Of a DNA stretch of 64,000 bases, positions 21,942 to 31,626 are shown in pieces (the first letter of the stretch is position 1; each line of letters begins with the position of its first letter). The stretch lies in contig JAJOHG010000021.1 of assembly GCA_021029095.1 (NCBI GenBank), forward strand, positions 310,001 through 374,000, in the 5' to 3' direction. The stretch comes from Phellopilus nigrolimitatus. Lineage: Eukaryota; Basidiomycota; Agaricomycetes; Hymenochaetales; Hymenochaetaceae. A program made the translations under genes and the position numbers. Under the pieces are notes generated by a model that saw only the letters and a list, made by a program, of their open reading frames with translations, searched no databases and was not told the DNA's origin.

Positions 21942-22136
21942 ATGTGCGAATTTACCGCTGGAAACCCCAACGCGACGTGCCAGCACAACCGCGCAGACCA
22001 CAGGAGGTACCCGAACCAAGATCCCAGGACGTCCTTCGTGTGGTGCACGGCTTGTCATAAGAGCGGGAAGAGAACAGTTTGCAATGGTCAACTGTCGTCC
22101 ACGTCCATCAAAGACCTCCGGGAGGCGCGGGCCTGA
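21942..22136 (+). CDS. Small Cys/His-rich protein, copy 2
   Basis: A 64-residue protein, paralogous to the mini-gene at 16.6-16.9 kb. It reads MCEFTAGNPNATCQHNRADH, then WCTACHKSGKRTVCNGQL, with the same order of Cys and His residues and the same C-T-x-C and TVC-x-G-x-L motifs. The two copies differ in loop lengths and have diverged widely outside these positions, which suggests selection on the Cys/His frame. No signal peptide or membrane segment is visible. Function unknown; a small zinc-binding protein is one possibility. Confidence 0.55.
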   Translation: MCEFTAGNPNATCQHNRADHRRYPNQDPRTSFVWCTACHKSGKRTVCNGQLSSTSIKDLREARA

Positions 22137-23218
22137 GGAGTAAGATTCGCGACCATTCAGTCCTTTTATTATTATCCACTGAAGATGAAGCCCCCATGCA
22201 CAGAAGAGAATGGCGCGAGCATCGGCGAATCTTCTCACGTAACCCATCGCCGCGGATGAGTATGGAGGATTGGAATATATTGCTCTTGCACTTGTCCCTC
22301 CTTTTTGCTCTATGATAATTCCTGCAATTCACCGGCCTCACTCTTCTATCGCTTTCAAACTTGGAACCAATATTTCTTCTTGATAATCAGTTAATATTTA
22401 CATAGCAGACTCGTGGAACGTAGACAGTCAGAATCCCTCTTTTCCCCTACCTCCCTTAATTTACATGAACACACTTTGTACGCGTCCCGTAATTCCTTAC
22501 AGTAGCTATTTGTAGAAAGAATGGCACTCGTGGGTCAGATCGAAATGAAATGAGCAATTGAGGTAATCGAACTCAACTAAAATTCGACAGATCCTTGATT
22601 CATTTGCTCGCAACAGCGTTATGAATAGGTTTTCAGCGGGTTATCGACTGATGAAATAAAAATATGATACACTACGACATGCTTGCACAGTAATTTGTGA
22701 GTCTGTCCCTAAGTACAGTTGTGCTGCTGCTGCTGCAGGATACGCAAATGCTACATCTACTGGCTATACTGTCGCTGGTTACCATAGATTTACGCCGATA
22801 GAAACAAGCTCAACATGACGAAAAGGGCGCATGATCACGTTTCTGCTAGTGTGCACCGTGCAGAGGAGCCAATAAATTATATATACCATCGAATCTTGAC
22901 TAAATCCGATCATCTTAATTGCTTATTTCGTTTCGATCTAACCCGCGACTGCCATTATTTCTGCAAGCGAATGTAATTGAGATAAATTCACAAGTTCATA
23001 GAAGAACTCGATATCTCCGAACTTGACGGTGAAGAACAATTATTACAATGACGAAAAGAGGTTAAACATCTAACTACAAAGGCATACACGAAACAAGCAA
23101 GAACCGGCAACATAAAAGAAGTAGCATCATAACAATGTAAGAAAAAAAAAAAACACCAATAGGTATACTCCGAAACCAGTAGGCATACCCATTGCATCGT
23201 CCAGAATCACAGCCACCA
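22137..23218. other. Intergenic region between mini-gene and CDC20
   Basis: AT-rich, with a short ctg repeat near 22725 and a poly-A tract near 23142. It is the 3' flank of both the mini-gene and the convergent CDC20 gene. No gene was supported. Confidence 0.4.
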
Positions 23219-25191
23219 TTATCGGATCGCCATGACCCCATCGCGAGATCCCATGCTTCCGCTCTTCTCCTTCTTCTTCACAGGCTTCGGAACGTCCCAG
23301 ATGCGCCAGAACTTCAGGTTCTCGTCACCCGCGCCAGTGAGCACAAGGTCACCTGCAGGACCGACGCAACTGAACAGCACGCGCGAGTCGTGCGCCTCGC
23401 GAATCTCAGCGACACGCGTGAGGCTCGGATACGCATGCACCATGATCGAATTGTTCGGAAACCCGTGCGTGGTAAGGATCTCTTTCTTGTGGGGTGCGAA
23501 GTGCAGAGAAGTGACTTGAGAAGGAGTCTTGAGCGAGTGCAGACGTGCGCCGGTGTTGCAGTTCCAGATATGGACCGTCGCATCGTTCGTACCACCGCCC
23601 GTCGCAAGCAAGTTGGGCTGCCAGGGGCACCATGCGATAGCCTACGACAAATAAAATCAGGCGTTGCGCGCTTAAGCGCAGAAATGGTACGGTATATCAT
23701 ACCTTAACAGCTGCTGTGTGATTTCGCTTCGAAAACTTTGCCTGGTTCCTGACCTCCACTTCATCATTCTCTGTGATGCTTTCCCCCAGCCGAGCATCCC
23801 AGATGTTGACAACGTTATCATTGCCGCCACTCCCGAGATACTCTCCGTCAGACCTCCACTTCAAGCCACAGACCTCGCCATGATGACCCAACAACTCCAT
23901 CACTTTATGACGCGCGATGCGGACATCATGATGCCATATACTTCCATCACCACATCCGCTCGATAGAATATGTCCGTTCCAAGAGAGGCTAGCAATCTGT
24001 GCCTGATGGCCCACCATAGATCGCATTTTTGTCCCAGACTCCGCATCCCAGAGCTCAACTATACCAGTGCCAGTGCCAACGGCGAGGAAACCACCATCTT
24101 GAGAGAAATCAACTGCTGAGACATAAGTGCCTTCAGGTACATCACCAAGGTGTGTGACAGAGCCTGTGTCCGCACGCCAGGTATAAGTGCTCTCTCCTAA
24201 AGCAACTGCGACCAAGTTGAGTGAAGACCAGCTGATGAGATTCAAATAAAAGTCGTCTACCATACCAGGCGCGTCGAGGACGCGCTCTGGCTGGTTAGAG
24301 ATTTTGCGCGTCTTGCTAGCAGAACTTCCCCCGCTTGAGGTCGTGAGACCAATAATACCAGGGCCGCGCAAAAGAGGTTTAACATGCTCGCGCTGCTCCG
24401 CGAGCAGCGGGTCCACTCCCGCCATAGGAGGTGCTTCATGGAAGGCCAGCACACGCTTGTTGACCGGGAGGCCCGTGGCTTCAACCAAACGCGCTGTATG
24501 GCTAGGTGAAGCAGATTTGACGCTCAGATGCATGAGTTCGAGGGTTGCACAAAGATCCTGCTCCGCGCGGTTCGTGATGAAGCGGTCGGTCGGGTCAACC
24601 GTTTTCTCAGGTTCCCGAGCGTACGCTTGGGCGCGCTACAAAAACGGTTAGTGCAACGACATTTAACGAAGCGAGAAAAAATACCTTCCCTATGGCGGGT
24701 TGAGACTTCGACCGCGTCATCTTCACCCTCGGAGGGGGTGTGTAGTCATTCTTTAGAATGTCGAACTGACTCTGCGCATCCCTCCTACTCAGTAACCCTC
24801 CACTCGCTTCGCGCCTCAGCGCCTCTGTCACAACGAAACCCCCACTCTCAGACAGCTTCTTGACAGGAGATCCTGGGCGCGATCGAGTGCCCCCCAGATC
24901 AAGAGCCGCCTTGAAGTCGTAGTTTGTGCTTTTTGACAATGACTTCGAGAATGTGTTTGCCTTCGCCGGGATGTCCGGCTGGGCTATGAATGGATTTGTC
25001 GTGTCCGCAACCCGGGCCTTCATATCGATCGGTTTGGGCTTTTGGGCGGCTTTTCCTCTACGTGCTTTGTTCGGAGACGGAATGGATCCCGCCAGAGAAA
25101 GGCTGTTCATGCCATACGTTAATGACGGCGTTAACGGTGTTCGTGTCTCATTGCGCGAACGCTTCGAAGGCGTCTTTGGATCGTAGGACAT
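23219..25191 (-). CDS. CDC20: Cdc20/Fizzy-type APC/C activator, WD40 protein
   Basis: Activates the anaphase-promoting complex and recruits substrates in mitosis. Exons 24685-25191, 23703-24635, 23641 down to 23219. The N-terminus is disordered and basic. The C-box-like motif is DRFITNR (usual form D-R-[FY]-I-P-x-R, so Thr replaces Pro). WD40 repeats follow: LISWSSLNLVAVALG, VSAVDFSQDGGFLAVGTGTG, IASLSWNGHILSSGCGDGSI, VCGLKWRSDGEYLGSGGNDN, AIAWCPWQPNLLATGGG, NLKFWRIW. The protein ends in Ile-Arg, the IR tail that docks on APC/C subunits. A Cdh1/Fzr assignment is possible, but the absence of the Cdh1-type C-box context and the overall N-terminal layout favour Cdc20. It is divergent from the thymidylate synthase gene, with 236 bp between starts. 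Confidence 0.88.
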
Positions 25192-25427
25192 CGCGAAAGC
25201 AACAAGCAAAAGCACGGGAAATGGTAATGAAACGATGGAAAGAGGCGCGTGCCACAGCGAAAGCATGAGGCAGTTGGGTTTTCAACATTCGCCTATTTTG
25301 GACACGTGTTTGAAACTCCGAAGAGACGCGTTCTGTGACCAATTGAACGTGACCGCCACCATACGCGTCTTCCACGCCCACGACGCATCTTCAGTACCGA
25401 CACGACGCGTCAACTCCACGAGAAACG
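25192..25427. promoter_or_regulatory. Divergent promoter of CDC20 and thymidylate synthase
   Basis: A short shared upstream region between two genes used in the cell cycle. It contains several acgcgt/acgcg motifs (for example agacgcgttctg, atacgcgtc and cgacgcgtc), the core of the MCB element bound by MBF in yeasts, where it drives G1/S genes such as CDC21. Reading these as functional MBF sites is inference. Confidence 0.55.
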
Positions 25428-26502
25428 ATGGCAAAAGCCCCAGAGTCACCACCCGCCTCGGAAAGCGTCTCCGATGATGTCAAGGCTGTCAGCAGAAGTG
25501 CAGAGACTGTATCTGAATCGCGCAGCACCAATGTGACCGCGACGACCCACGAAGAGTACCAATACATCAATCTCATTCGCAGCGTCCTCGACTCTGGTGA
25601 AATTCGCGGAGACAGAACTGGAACCGGTACCGTCTCGCTCTTCGCGCCGCCGAATTTGCGCTTTTCCCTTGCAGATAAGACGCTTCCGTTGCTCACAACG
25701 AAACGCGTCTTTCTGCGTGGCATCGTCGAGGAGCTTGTGTGGTTCATTCGCGGACGTACGGACAGTACTTTGCTTTCTCAGCGTGGCGTAAAGATCTGGG
25801 ATGGGAATGGATCGAAGGAGTTTTTAGAGAAGCGAGGGTTGACGGGACGCAGGGAGGGCGACTTGGGTCCCGTATATGGCTTTCAGTGGAGACATTTTGG
25901 CGCGACATACGTCGACTGCGATACAGATTACTCGGGGCAGGGTGTGGATCAGCTGAAGGAGGTTATCCGGAAGATCAGGGAGGATCCGACTGACCGCCGG
26001 ATTATTCTGAGTGCATGGAATCCGGCAGGTACGCTCATATTATTTTTTAAAACATAGTCTACTGTTTGACGCGTTTTTTTCACAAGACATTTGTCTTATG
26101 GCGCTCCCGCCATGCCATCTCCTCTGTCAATTCTACGTTTCTCTGCCTCCACCAGACGCACCTGCAGGGACACGCCCGAAGCTCTCCTGTCTTATGTATC
26201 AACGCTCCGCGGATCTGGGACTCGGAATCCCCTTCAACATTGCATCATATGCTCTTCTCACGCATATCATTGCGCAACTTACAGACACGGACGCACATGC
26301 ACTTACTATTCAACTCGGTGACGCGCATGTTTATCGGGACCACATCAGCGCGCTCAAGGTACAGCTCGAGCGCGAGCCTCGCCCGTTCCCGAAGCTCCGA
26401 TGGAAGCGCGAGGTAACCGATGTCGATGACTTCGAGCCGGAAGACGTGATCGTAGAGGGATATGCGCCGCATCCACCTGTAGCGATGAAGATGAGCGTGT
26501 AA
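25428..26502 (+). CDS. Thymidylate synthase
   Basis: Makes dTMP from dUMP using methylene-tetrahydrofolate. Two exons, 25428-26028 and 26087-26502. After an N-terminal extension of about 42 residues the conserved domain starts with [17 protein letters not shown] and [13 protein letters not shown]. It contains [34 protein letters not shown], the Arg pair and [11 protein letters not shown], the catalytic site ALPPCH (nucleophile Cys) with LCQFYV, then [21 protein letters not shown]. It ends with the expected dUMP/folate contacts (GDAHVYRDH) and [16 protein letters not shown]. The frame is intact; the length, about 338 residues, is normal apart from the extension. Confidence 0.95.
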
Positions 26503-26994
26503 GCCTACATTATACGTGGTGGATGATCGGACATTGTAGGCTTTTGATTGTTCTTGATTGATGTCTCAAAATATATTTATGGTTTCTTATTGTTTCTCTA
26601 TTATTCGAACGGAAATTAACAAAATCTATCCCCACCTTTCATGTACCGGAAGTTTTTAAACTTTTTCTAACTTCGCATACTCAGGATCGAGAAATCTAAT
26701 TTCATTAATGCATCACATTTGAAATCAAACTGTGCCTTCTCGCTTCTGGCAGGGGTAAGATGAATAACAGGCTACCAAAGACCAAGACAGAGTGGTATGA
26801 TCATGAAGATGCTCGCTGTTTCGATCAACGTGTAAGTACGTTCTCGGAGCGCGTACCGCGCTCAGCGGTTCACGCCGATCGCGAACGAAAATAGAAAATA
26901 AAATAACAAATAGAAAATAAAAGATTACATAGTTATAAATACACAACAATCACCGTCGAGAGGGGGAAATGATACGACTGCAACGACCTGCCGG
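26503..26994. other. 3' flank of thymidylate synthase plus copied RCY1 5' scrap
   Basis: The first part is an AT-rich 3' flank. From about 26760 to 26880 the minus strand carries the leader/start region of RCY1 (agaacgta, cttggtctttggtag), followed by cctgttattcat exactly as at 54.54 kb. Compared with that copy, about 25 bases including the RCY1 start are missing. This is the outer edge of the copied unit containing HNH3. Confidence 0.55.
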
Positions 26995-28177
26995 CTACGG
27001 ACCATTCAACCACGATGTCACCTTGTCTGTTGAATGCTGCTTTGACTTGGACTCTGCCGTCTCCTTCGCTCTTTCCATTGCCTTGTCGTGGAATATGCTC
27101 CACAGCGCCACGATCATATCCTGTCCGTCTGGCTCTCTGCGCTCCTGCTGCTTCCTCTTCATTCTCTCTTCGCGTCTTATTTTCTTCTCCACGTCTCTTG
27201 CCGATTTATCTTGCAGGCCATTCGGATAATAGTCCTTGCGGGTGATGTCTGCGAGTCTAGCCTTGAAGTCTTCTTTTCCCCATGTTTTCAGTGCTGCGCT
27301 GGCATAGAGAGTGGTGAAGATTACTTCTGGCGGCCAATTGTCTGGAAGAGGTGAACGTAGATTCGCTGCCTGGCCGTGATTAAAACACCGCCGAGAATGA
27401 CTATTTTCCAAGAAAGCATGTATAGTAAGACGATACGCGTCGGGTTCAGCACCTTCATGAATGTCATTAGATTTCAGTGACCGGATAGGGGTCTAACAAC
27501 CAAAAGATGAGTGAGGTCCACCGCAAAGGTAAAAAAGTAACAAGTATACCGGTAAAAACCCAAGCACCCCACCCCCCATCCTCCCGTGAATGCCTACATC
27601 GACAAGGAGCCCATTTCGCGGATCATCTATCTCCTCAATAACTAGCTGTCCCTTGGTCCGCATGCTCGTCATTAGTCTAATGTACTGCGCCAGCAGCGTC
27701 AAGGCGCGCAATGCATAAATGGAATATACAAAGATGGCTCACTTCGTTACCTTTTGCATGAGCTAGTAAATGTGCGGCGTCGCACAGCCCCGGTGATACC
27801 GACGTGAAGGGGCACATTCCGTCACGAGTGAGCAGCGCATCCCGGAATCCCGTCTCTCTTGCAGTGGAGGAGTGGCTTGAATCGGTCGTTATCAGGTCCG
27901 GATCGACGTACGCGACAGAGCCGCTCGTATGAAAGAAGAACGCCTCCCCCGGAGCTATGGGGAGGTCGAGACCGCACAAGTCTGCAGGGGTTTCTGAGGA
28001 AAGTGACAGAGTCCCGTCGGAGCCGGTCAGAGCGTAGCCTAGATAGTCCAGCCATTTGCGAGGCTTCGAGCAGAATACAGGAAGTATCTCACACGGTATT
28101 TCTAAGGCGGTCGACCAGTCATTCGACGAAGGTAGGCAAAGATTTAGCATAATCGGACGTTCTGAGTTTTGAGACAT
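26995..28177 (-). CDS. HNH_2 domain protein, copy 3 (intact)
   Basis: Exons 27743-28177, 27550-27684 and 26995-27492 give an unbroken protein of about 355 residues. HNH core: TRDGMCPF and CDAAHLLAHAKGNE, then IDDPRNGLLVDVGIH, with the H-N-H residues in place. In exon 2 the second His is followed by GRMGGGVLG, where copies 1 and 2 have KLMG. The N-terminal half keeps KPRKWLDYLGYALTGSDG and the C-terminus the basic KKIRREERMKRKQQ block. The gene has no frameshift, unlike copies 1 and 2. It is divergent from a CLF1 fragment and is copied together with RCY1 leader sequence, so it arose by duplication of the 4-10 kb locus. Confidence 0.82.
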
Positions 28178-28319
28178 GGTTGTGTAGTCGCGGTTAGAAT
28201 TTTGGGTAACAAATGTAATACATCCAGGAAACGTTCCCACGATACAGCTCGCTTCGCCCAACGAGTTCTGACTTCACCTACCTCTGGTCCTCAAGCTTTT
28301 CCCTTCGGACAACAAAGGT

Positions 28320-29325
28320 ATGCAGGACGGTAGAGCGCCACGGTATGATTTTAGAAATGTACCTTCAGGAGGCGACTGAAATCTGATACTCAGTGTAAAA
28401 AGCCGAGCTGGTCTGCAAGCTCTGATTGAACTGCGCGAGCTCACTGTCGTTCTTTAGATCACCGCCAAGCAACTCCTGCGGGAGGCACAGGAGCAGCAGG
28501 AAACAGCCTTCCGTGCACCGGAGCAGTGTGTCGACGACTTCGAGGAGTTAAATGAGTACCGAGGTCGCAAGAGGCAGCGCATCAGGCGGACGCGAGGAAA
28601 CTTGTGCGTTTTTCTTTAGTCGCAGTATTTGCAGCATCTTTGACACGCCTTTGACACGTCGCAGAAAAGAAGGGACGTCATATACGAGCTGGGATGCCAG
28701 TCAAGGGAAATATGAACGCTCCCGCTCTGTGTAGTCCAACTCTGGCTGAGATGGAGCTCAAGGGACGCAATGTTCAACACGCTCGCAATCTCTTTGATCG
28801 TGCCGCGACGCTCCTTCCGCGTATCGACCAACTGTGGTACAAGTACGTCTACCTCGAGGAGCTGCTCGGCAACGTCCCAGGTGCACGCCAGGTGTTCGAG
28901 CGTTGGATGCAGTGGGAGCCCGAGGACAAGGTGTGGCAAGCGTATATCAAAAATGGAGGAGCGCTACCAAGAGCTCGATCGCGCAAGCGCCATCTACGAG
29001 CGCTGGGGTGCCGTGCGTCCTGAACCCCGCGTGTGGGTGAAGTGGGCCGAGTTCGAGGAGGAGCGCGTGAAGCTCGACAAAGCGCATGAGGTCTTCCAGA
29101 CGGCGCACGAGTTTTTCGGCGACGACGCGGAGCAGTTCAAAAAGGCACAGGCTGTGTTCAATCGAACGTATTCCTCGGTCAAAATCGAGCGCGCTCTACG
29201 CCGCGTACACCAAATTCGAGAGGCGGCACGGCATCCGGACGACGCTCGAGATGGTTATAAAGATTGGTCGCTCTCAGGAAGGGCAGACACGCACACGACC
29301 GAGGACAGCTTGCCGAAATGAATGA
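28320..29325 (+). pseudogene. Truncated CLF1 copy A
   Basis: Starts with the same codons as CLF1 (MQDGRAP-), keeps the positions of the first introns and then [15 protein letters not shown] and [19 protein letters not shown] stop follows SRSV, where sequence between the first HAT repeats is deleted. The later part reads [57 protein letters not shown], then another deletion after AQAVFN. Only about the first third of CLF1 is represented. Its deletions are shared with copy B at 45.4-46.3 kb, so both descend from one already broken copy. Confidence 0.8.
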
Positions 29326-29329
29326 ACAA

Positions 29330-29870
29330 ATCGGCGACAGCGGCTGGGAACACATTACAGCGCGCGCCGTCCGGATCGTGCGTGCGTGCGCGCGTACGCG
29401 TTTATTTCGTGCTTCTTTCCAGGCGGCGGGCTAGGTTGAGATGCCTCTAGCAGAGCTGCGAGCCGCGTGCAGGATGCTCTGGAGGGAGATGTGCACAACT
29501 CAGGGCGCGCACGTGCTGTAGGCGGGACGAGATGAATCTGCAAAAAAAAAGGGAAACAACAACAAAAAGGCGTTGCGTGTTGGAAGAGTAGCTGCGCGGA
29601 GGGCTCGGGCGTGCAGTTTTCGGGACGCGCACTCCCGGGGAGAGCGGGCAGCCAGAAAGACAGATAAAGAGGGGGTGTCATGTTTTGTCCGACGACATGA
29701 TAATGTGGTTAGTGCGATGGGTTTGGCCGGCGTGGTCAACAGGTGGGCGACAAAGAACCAGGTTCCTGCGTGGAAGGTCCGCAAGAGCGTAGTTACATGT
29801 ACTTGAGTAGAGCCGGTGATGTGATGAGATACATAGTGCACGATAATAGATTATTAGATATAGATGGATG
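29330..29870 (-). repeat. GC-rich dispersed repeat unit, copy beside CLF1 fragment A
   Basis: Read on the minus strand, it contains gcgcgtcccgaaaactgcac, gcccgagccctccgcg, a T run, then cagattcatctcgtcccgcc. The same order of motifs occurs at 44.87-45.40 kb in opposite orientation (nearly identical) and at 51.62-52.02 kb (more diverged). It travels with the CLF1 fragments. Open frames inside it are conserved only because the DNA is nearly identical; they have no protein signature. Confidence 0.6.
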
Positions 29871-30156
29871 AGATACTGAGGGTCAGTGTGCACGTGACGT
29901 GGCCGATCGTCTCCGCCTGTTGCTGTCAAGTGCATGGGTATGAGCTGAGTGCGCATGAGTTCCGGAATTCAATATTATTTTCTTTCTTTCATTGTGGTAT
30001 GCAGGTTTGCCTTGCATTAATGAGAGCACCATTGGAACATGCCACCATTTGCATGGTTTTATTGCGATAAAATATTGTATATCAATCCTGACTACTACAA
30101 TGTCTGTTGTTTAAGCAATGGCATTTTCTCACATCTATATTAGTCAGCTTCATCAA

Positions 30157-31446
30157 TTACCATTCATCCACTACTACCTCCAAACCCAACTCTACTAAGG
30201 CTTCATATTGAGACTTAGTGACATCATCAGGAACAGTGAGTTTCTTCAGTGGTTTAAATCTTGTGTCATGTGATCGAGAATGTACCATATTCTGAAGCTT
30301 TTCAAAGTTGGGGAAGGGATCACTGGAAGAAATTTCTAGCTCCTCAAGATCAGGACAGTAAGGATGGTTTTCACTCCTTGCTGTCAGTGCGTCCAGAACT
30401 GTGTCTGTCATTGGAGCTACTTTCAAATAAACCAAGCTGGGGCATTGCTCCAGGTATGTCAATACACTATTTTCTCTGATTTGGAAGCAGGCCAAAGTGA
30501 GCTTTTTGACTTGTGGTTTTGAGCGGTGCAGAAAGTTCTCAACAATAGTTGAGGTGTTCAATTCAGCCCCATGCACATTGACATACAAGTCAGTCAACAC
30601 AGGTAAGGTAAGCTGTGAAAGCAATGGCCTTATGTCTGAATACTTAAATCCAAAGATATGTAGCTGGGAGACATTGTCAAGCTTCCACTCATGAAGAGGG
30701 GAAAATTGATAAGGCTCTGGCTGTTCAAGATTAGGAGAAACAATAAGTGCCTTTAGGTTTGGTGCTTGCTTAATCCACCACATGATAGATTCCGTAGATG
30801 GGCTGTCAGATAATTCAAGACCAGTGAGTCGTGCATACCCAGAATGTCTACCTTTGGGTTGTAGAGTGAGGGCAGAGTATGTTGCTTTCCAGGCAGGACA
30901 GTTATCTTTTTTCTTGTCACGAACCTCAAGTACACATTTTCTGAGCTGTGGTGCATTGTCAAGGTTGGTCATTGCATCCAAGAGACGCTGAACCACAGAG
31001 AAGTCTTCCACATAAATAACAAGTCTATTCCAGCGGTGCTGACAAGTTAAAAGCAGGTCAACAATATTTCCCATTTCTTGCCAATAGTCTTCATAGGTGC
31101 CTTGGCCAGGCAAGAGCATGTATGAGAACTTGATGGAGATGGAGACATCTCCAGAATGTTTTATCCATCTTCCCAGACAGTTGAGAAACTTTTCTGGACT
31201 AAGTCTGGTTTCACTTTTCTTTGAGGTGTTGTGAAGTTCAATGGCAGTCCATAGGTGAGGCAAGGCATTGGCTATTTCCCTCCAAGTCCTGCAGACCTGA
31301 GTCAGAAGCAGGGGTGCAGCTGAAGCAGATGGTTTGTTATTGTGGCCAGGTCCAGTTTCTAGACAATAACCAAAAATATGAAACAGGATGTCTGGTGGGA
31401 GATTATTCAAATGAGTGGAAGGTGTCCCATTATTCTGAATGGGCAT
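30157..31446 (-). CDS. F-box protein, family copy A
   Basis: Intact single-exon gene of about 429 residues starting MPIQNNGTPSTHLNNL. The F-box-like part is LNNLPPDILFHIFGYCLETGPG, then LLLTQVCRTWREIANALPHLW. An LRR-like part follows (YARLTGLELSDSPSTES, WWIKQAPNLKALIV, LSQLTLPVLTDLYVNV, LVYLKVAPMTDTVLDAL, CPDLEELEISSSDPFPNF). The expected role is substrate recognition in an SCF ubiquitin ligase; the substrate is unknown. It differs from copy C at 49.75-51.04 kb at only a few positions. Base composition is AT-richer than the neighbouring GC-rich sequence. A better upstream start than this ATG was not found. Confidence 0.82.
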   Translation of the reverse strand: MPIQNNGTPSTHLNNLPPDILFHIFGYCLETGPGHNNKPSASAAPLLLTQVCRTWREIANALPHLWTAIELHNTSKKSETRLSPEKFLNCLGRWIKHSGDVSISIKFSYMLLPGQGTYEDYWQEMGNIVDLLLTCQHRWNRLVIYVEDFSVVQRLLDAMTNLDNAPQLRKCVLEVRDKKKDNCPAWKATYSALTLQPKGRHSGYARLTGLELSDSPSTESIMWWIKQAPNLKALIVSPNLEQPEPYQFSPLHEWKLDNVSQLHIFGFKYSDIRPLLSQLTLPVLTDLYVNVHGAELNTSTIVENFLHRSKPQVKKLTLACFQIRENSVLTYLEQCPSLVYLKVAPMTDTVLDALTARSENHPYCPDLEELEISSSDPFPNFEKLQNMVHSRSHDTRFKPLKKLTVPDDVTKSQYEALVELGLEVVVDEW

Positions 31447-31525
31447 GCTATGGAGCAAATGTGATGTGAAGCAGGTTTGTGCCTTGGAAGACAGGGGCAA
31501 TTGGGGAGTGAGAGGAAACAATGAA

Positions 31526-31532
31526 ATTTATA
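31526..31532 (-). promoter_or_regulatory. TATA box of F-box copy A
   Basis: On the minus strand tataaat lies about 80 bp before the ATG, inside a block gaagcaggagtataaatttc that is kept in front of copies B and C and, slightly changed, E. Confidence 0.55.
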
Positions 31533-31590
31533 CTCCTGCTTCACAATGTCCTACATGACAAGCAGCAGTAGTGAGGCCAAAGTTCTGTTT

Positions 31591-31626
31591 AGTTTGCAGT
31601 TCAGTCGGAAGACTGAACTGCAAACT
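31591..31626. repeat. Perfect 16-bp hairpin upstream of F-box copy A
   Basis: The arms agtttgcagttcagtc and gactgaactgcaaact are exact reverse complements around a ggaa loop. The same hairpin occurs at 49572-49607 before copy C but not before copy B, where only part of one arm resembles it. Confidence 0.85.

Noticed and set aside
29500..29841. Conserved 113-residue frame present twice (also 44.74-45.23 kb)
   Set aside because: Identity between the copies is explained by recent duplication of the DNA. The peptide is Arg/Ser-rich without family signature and lies in a dispersed repeat.
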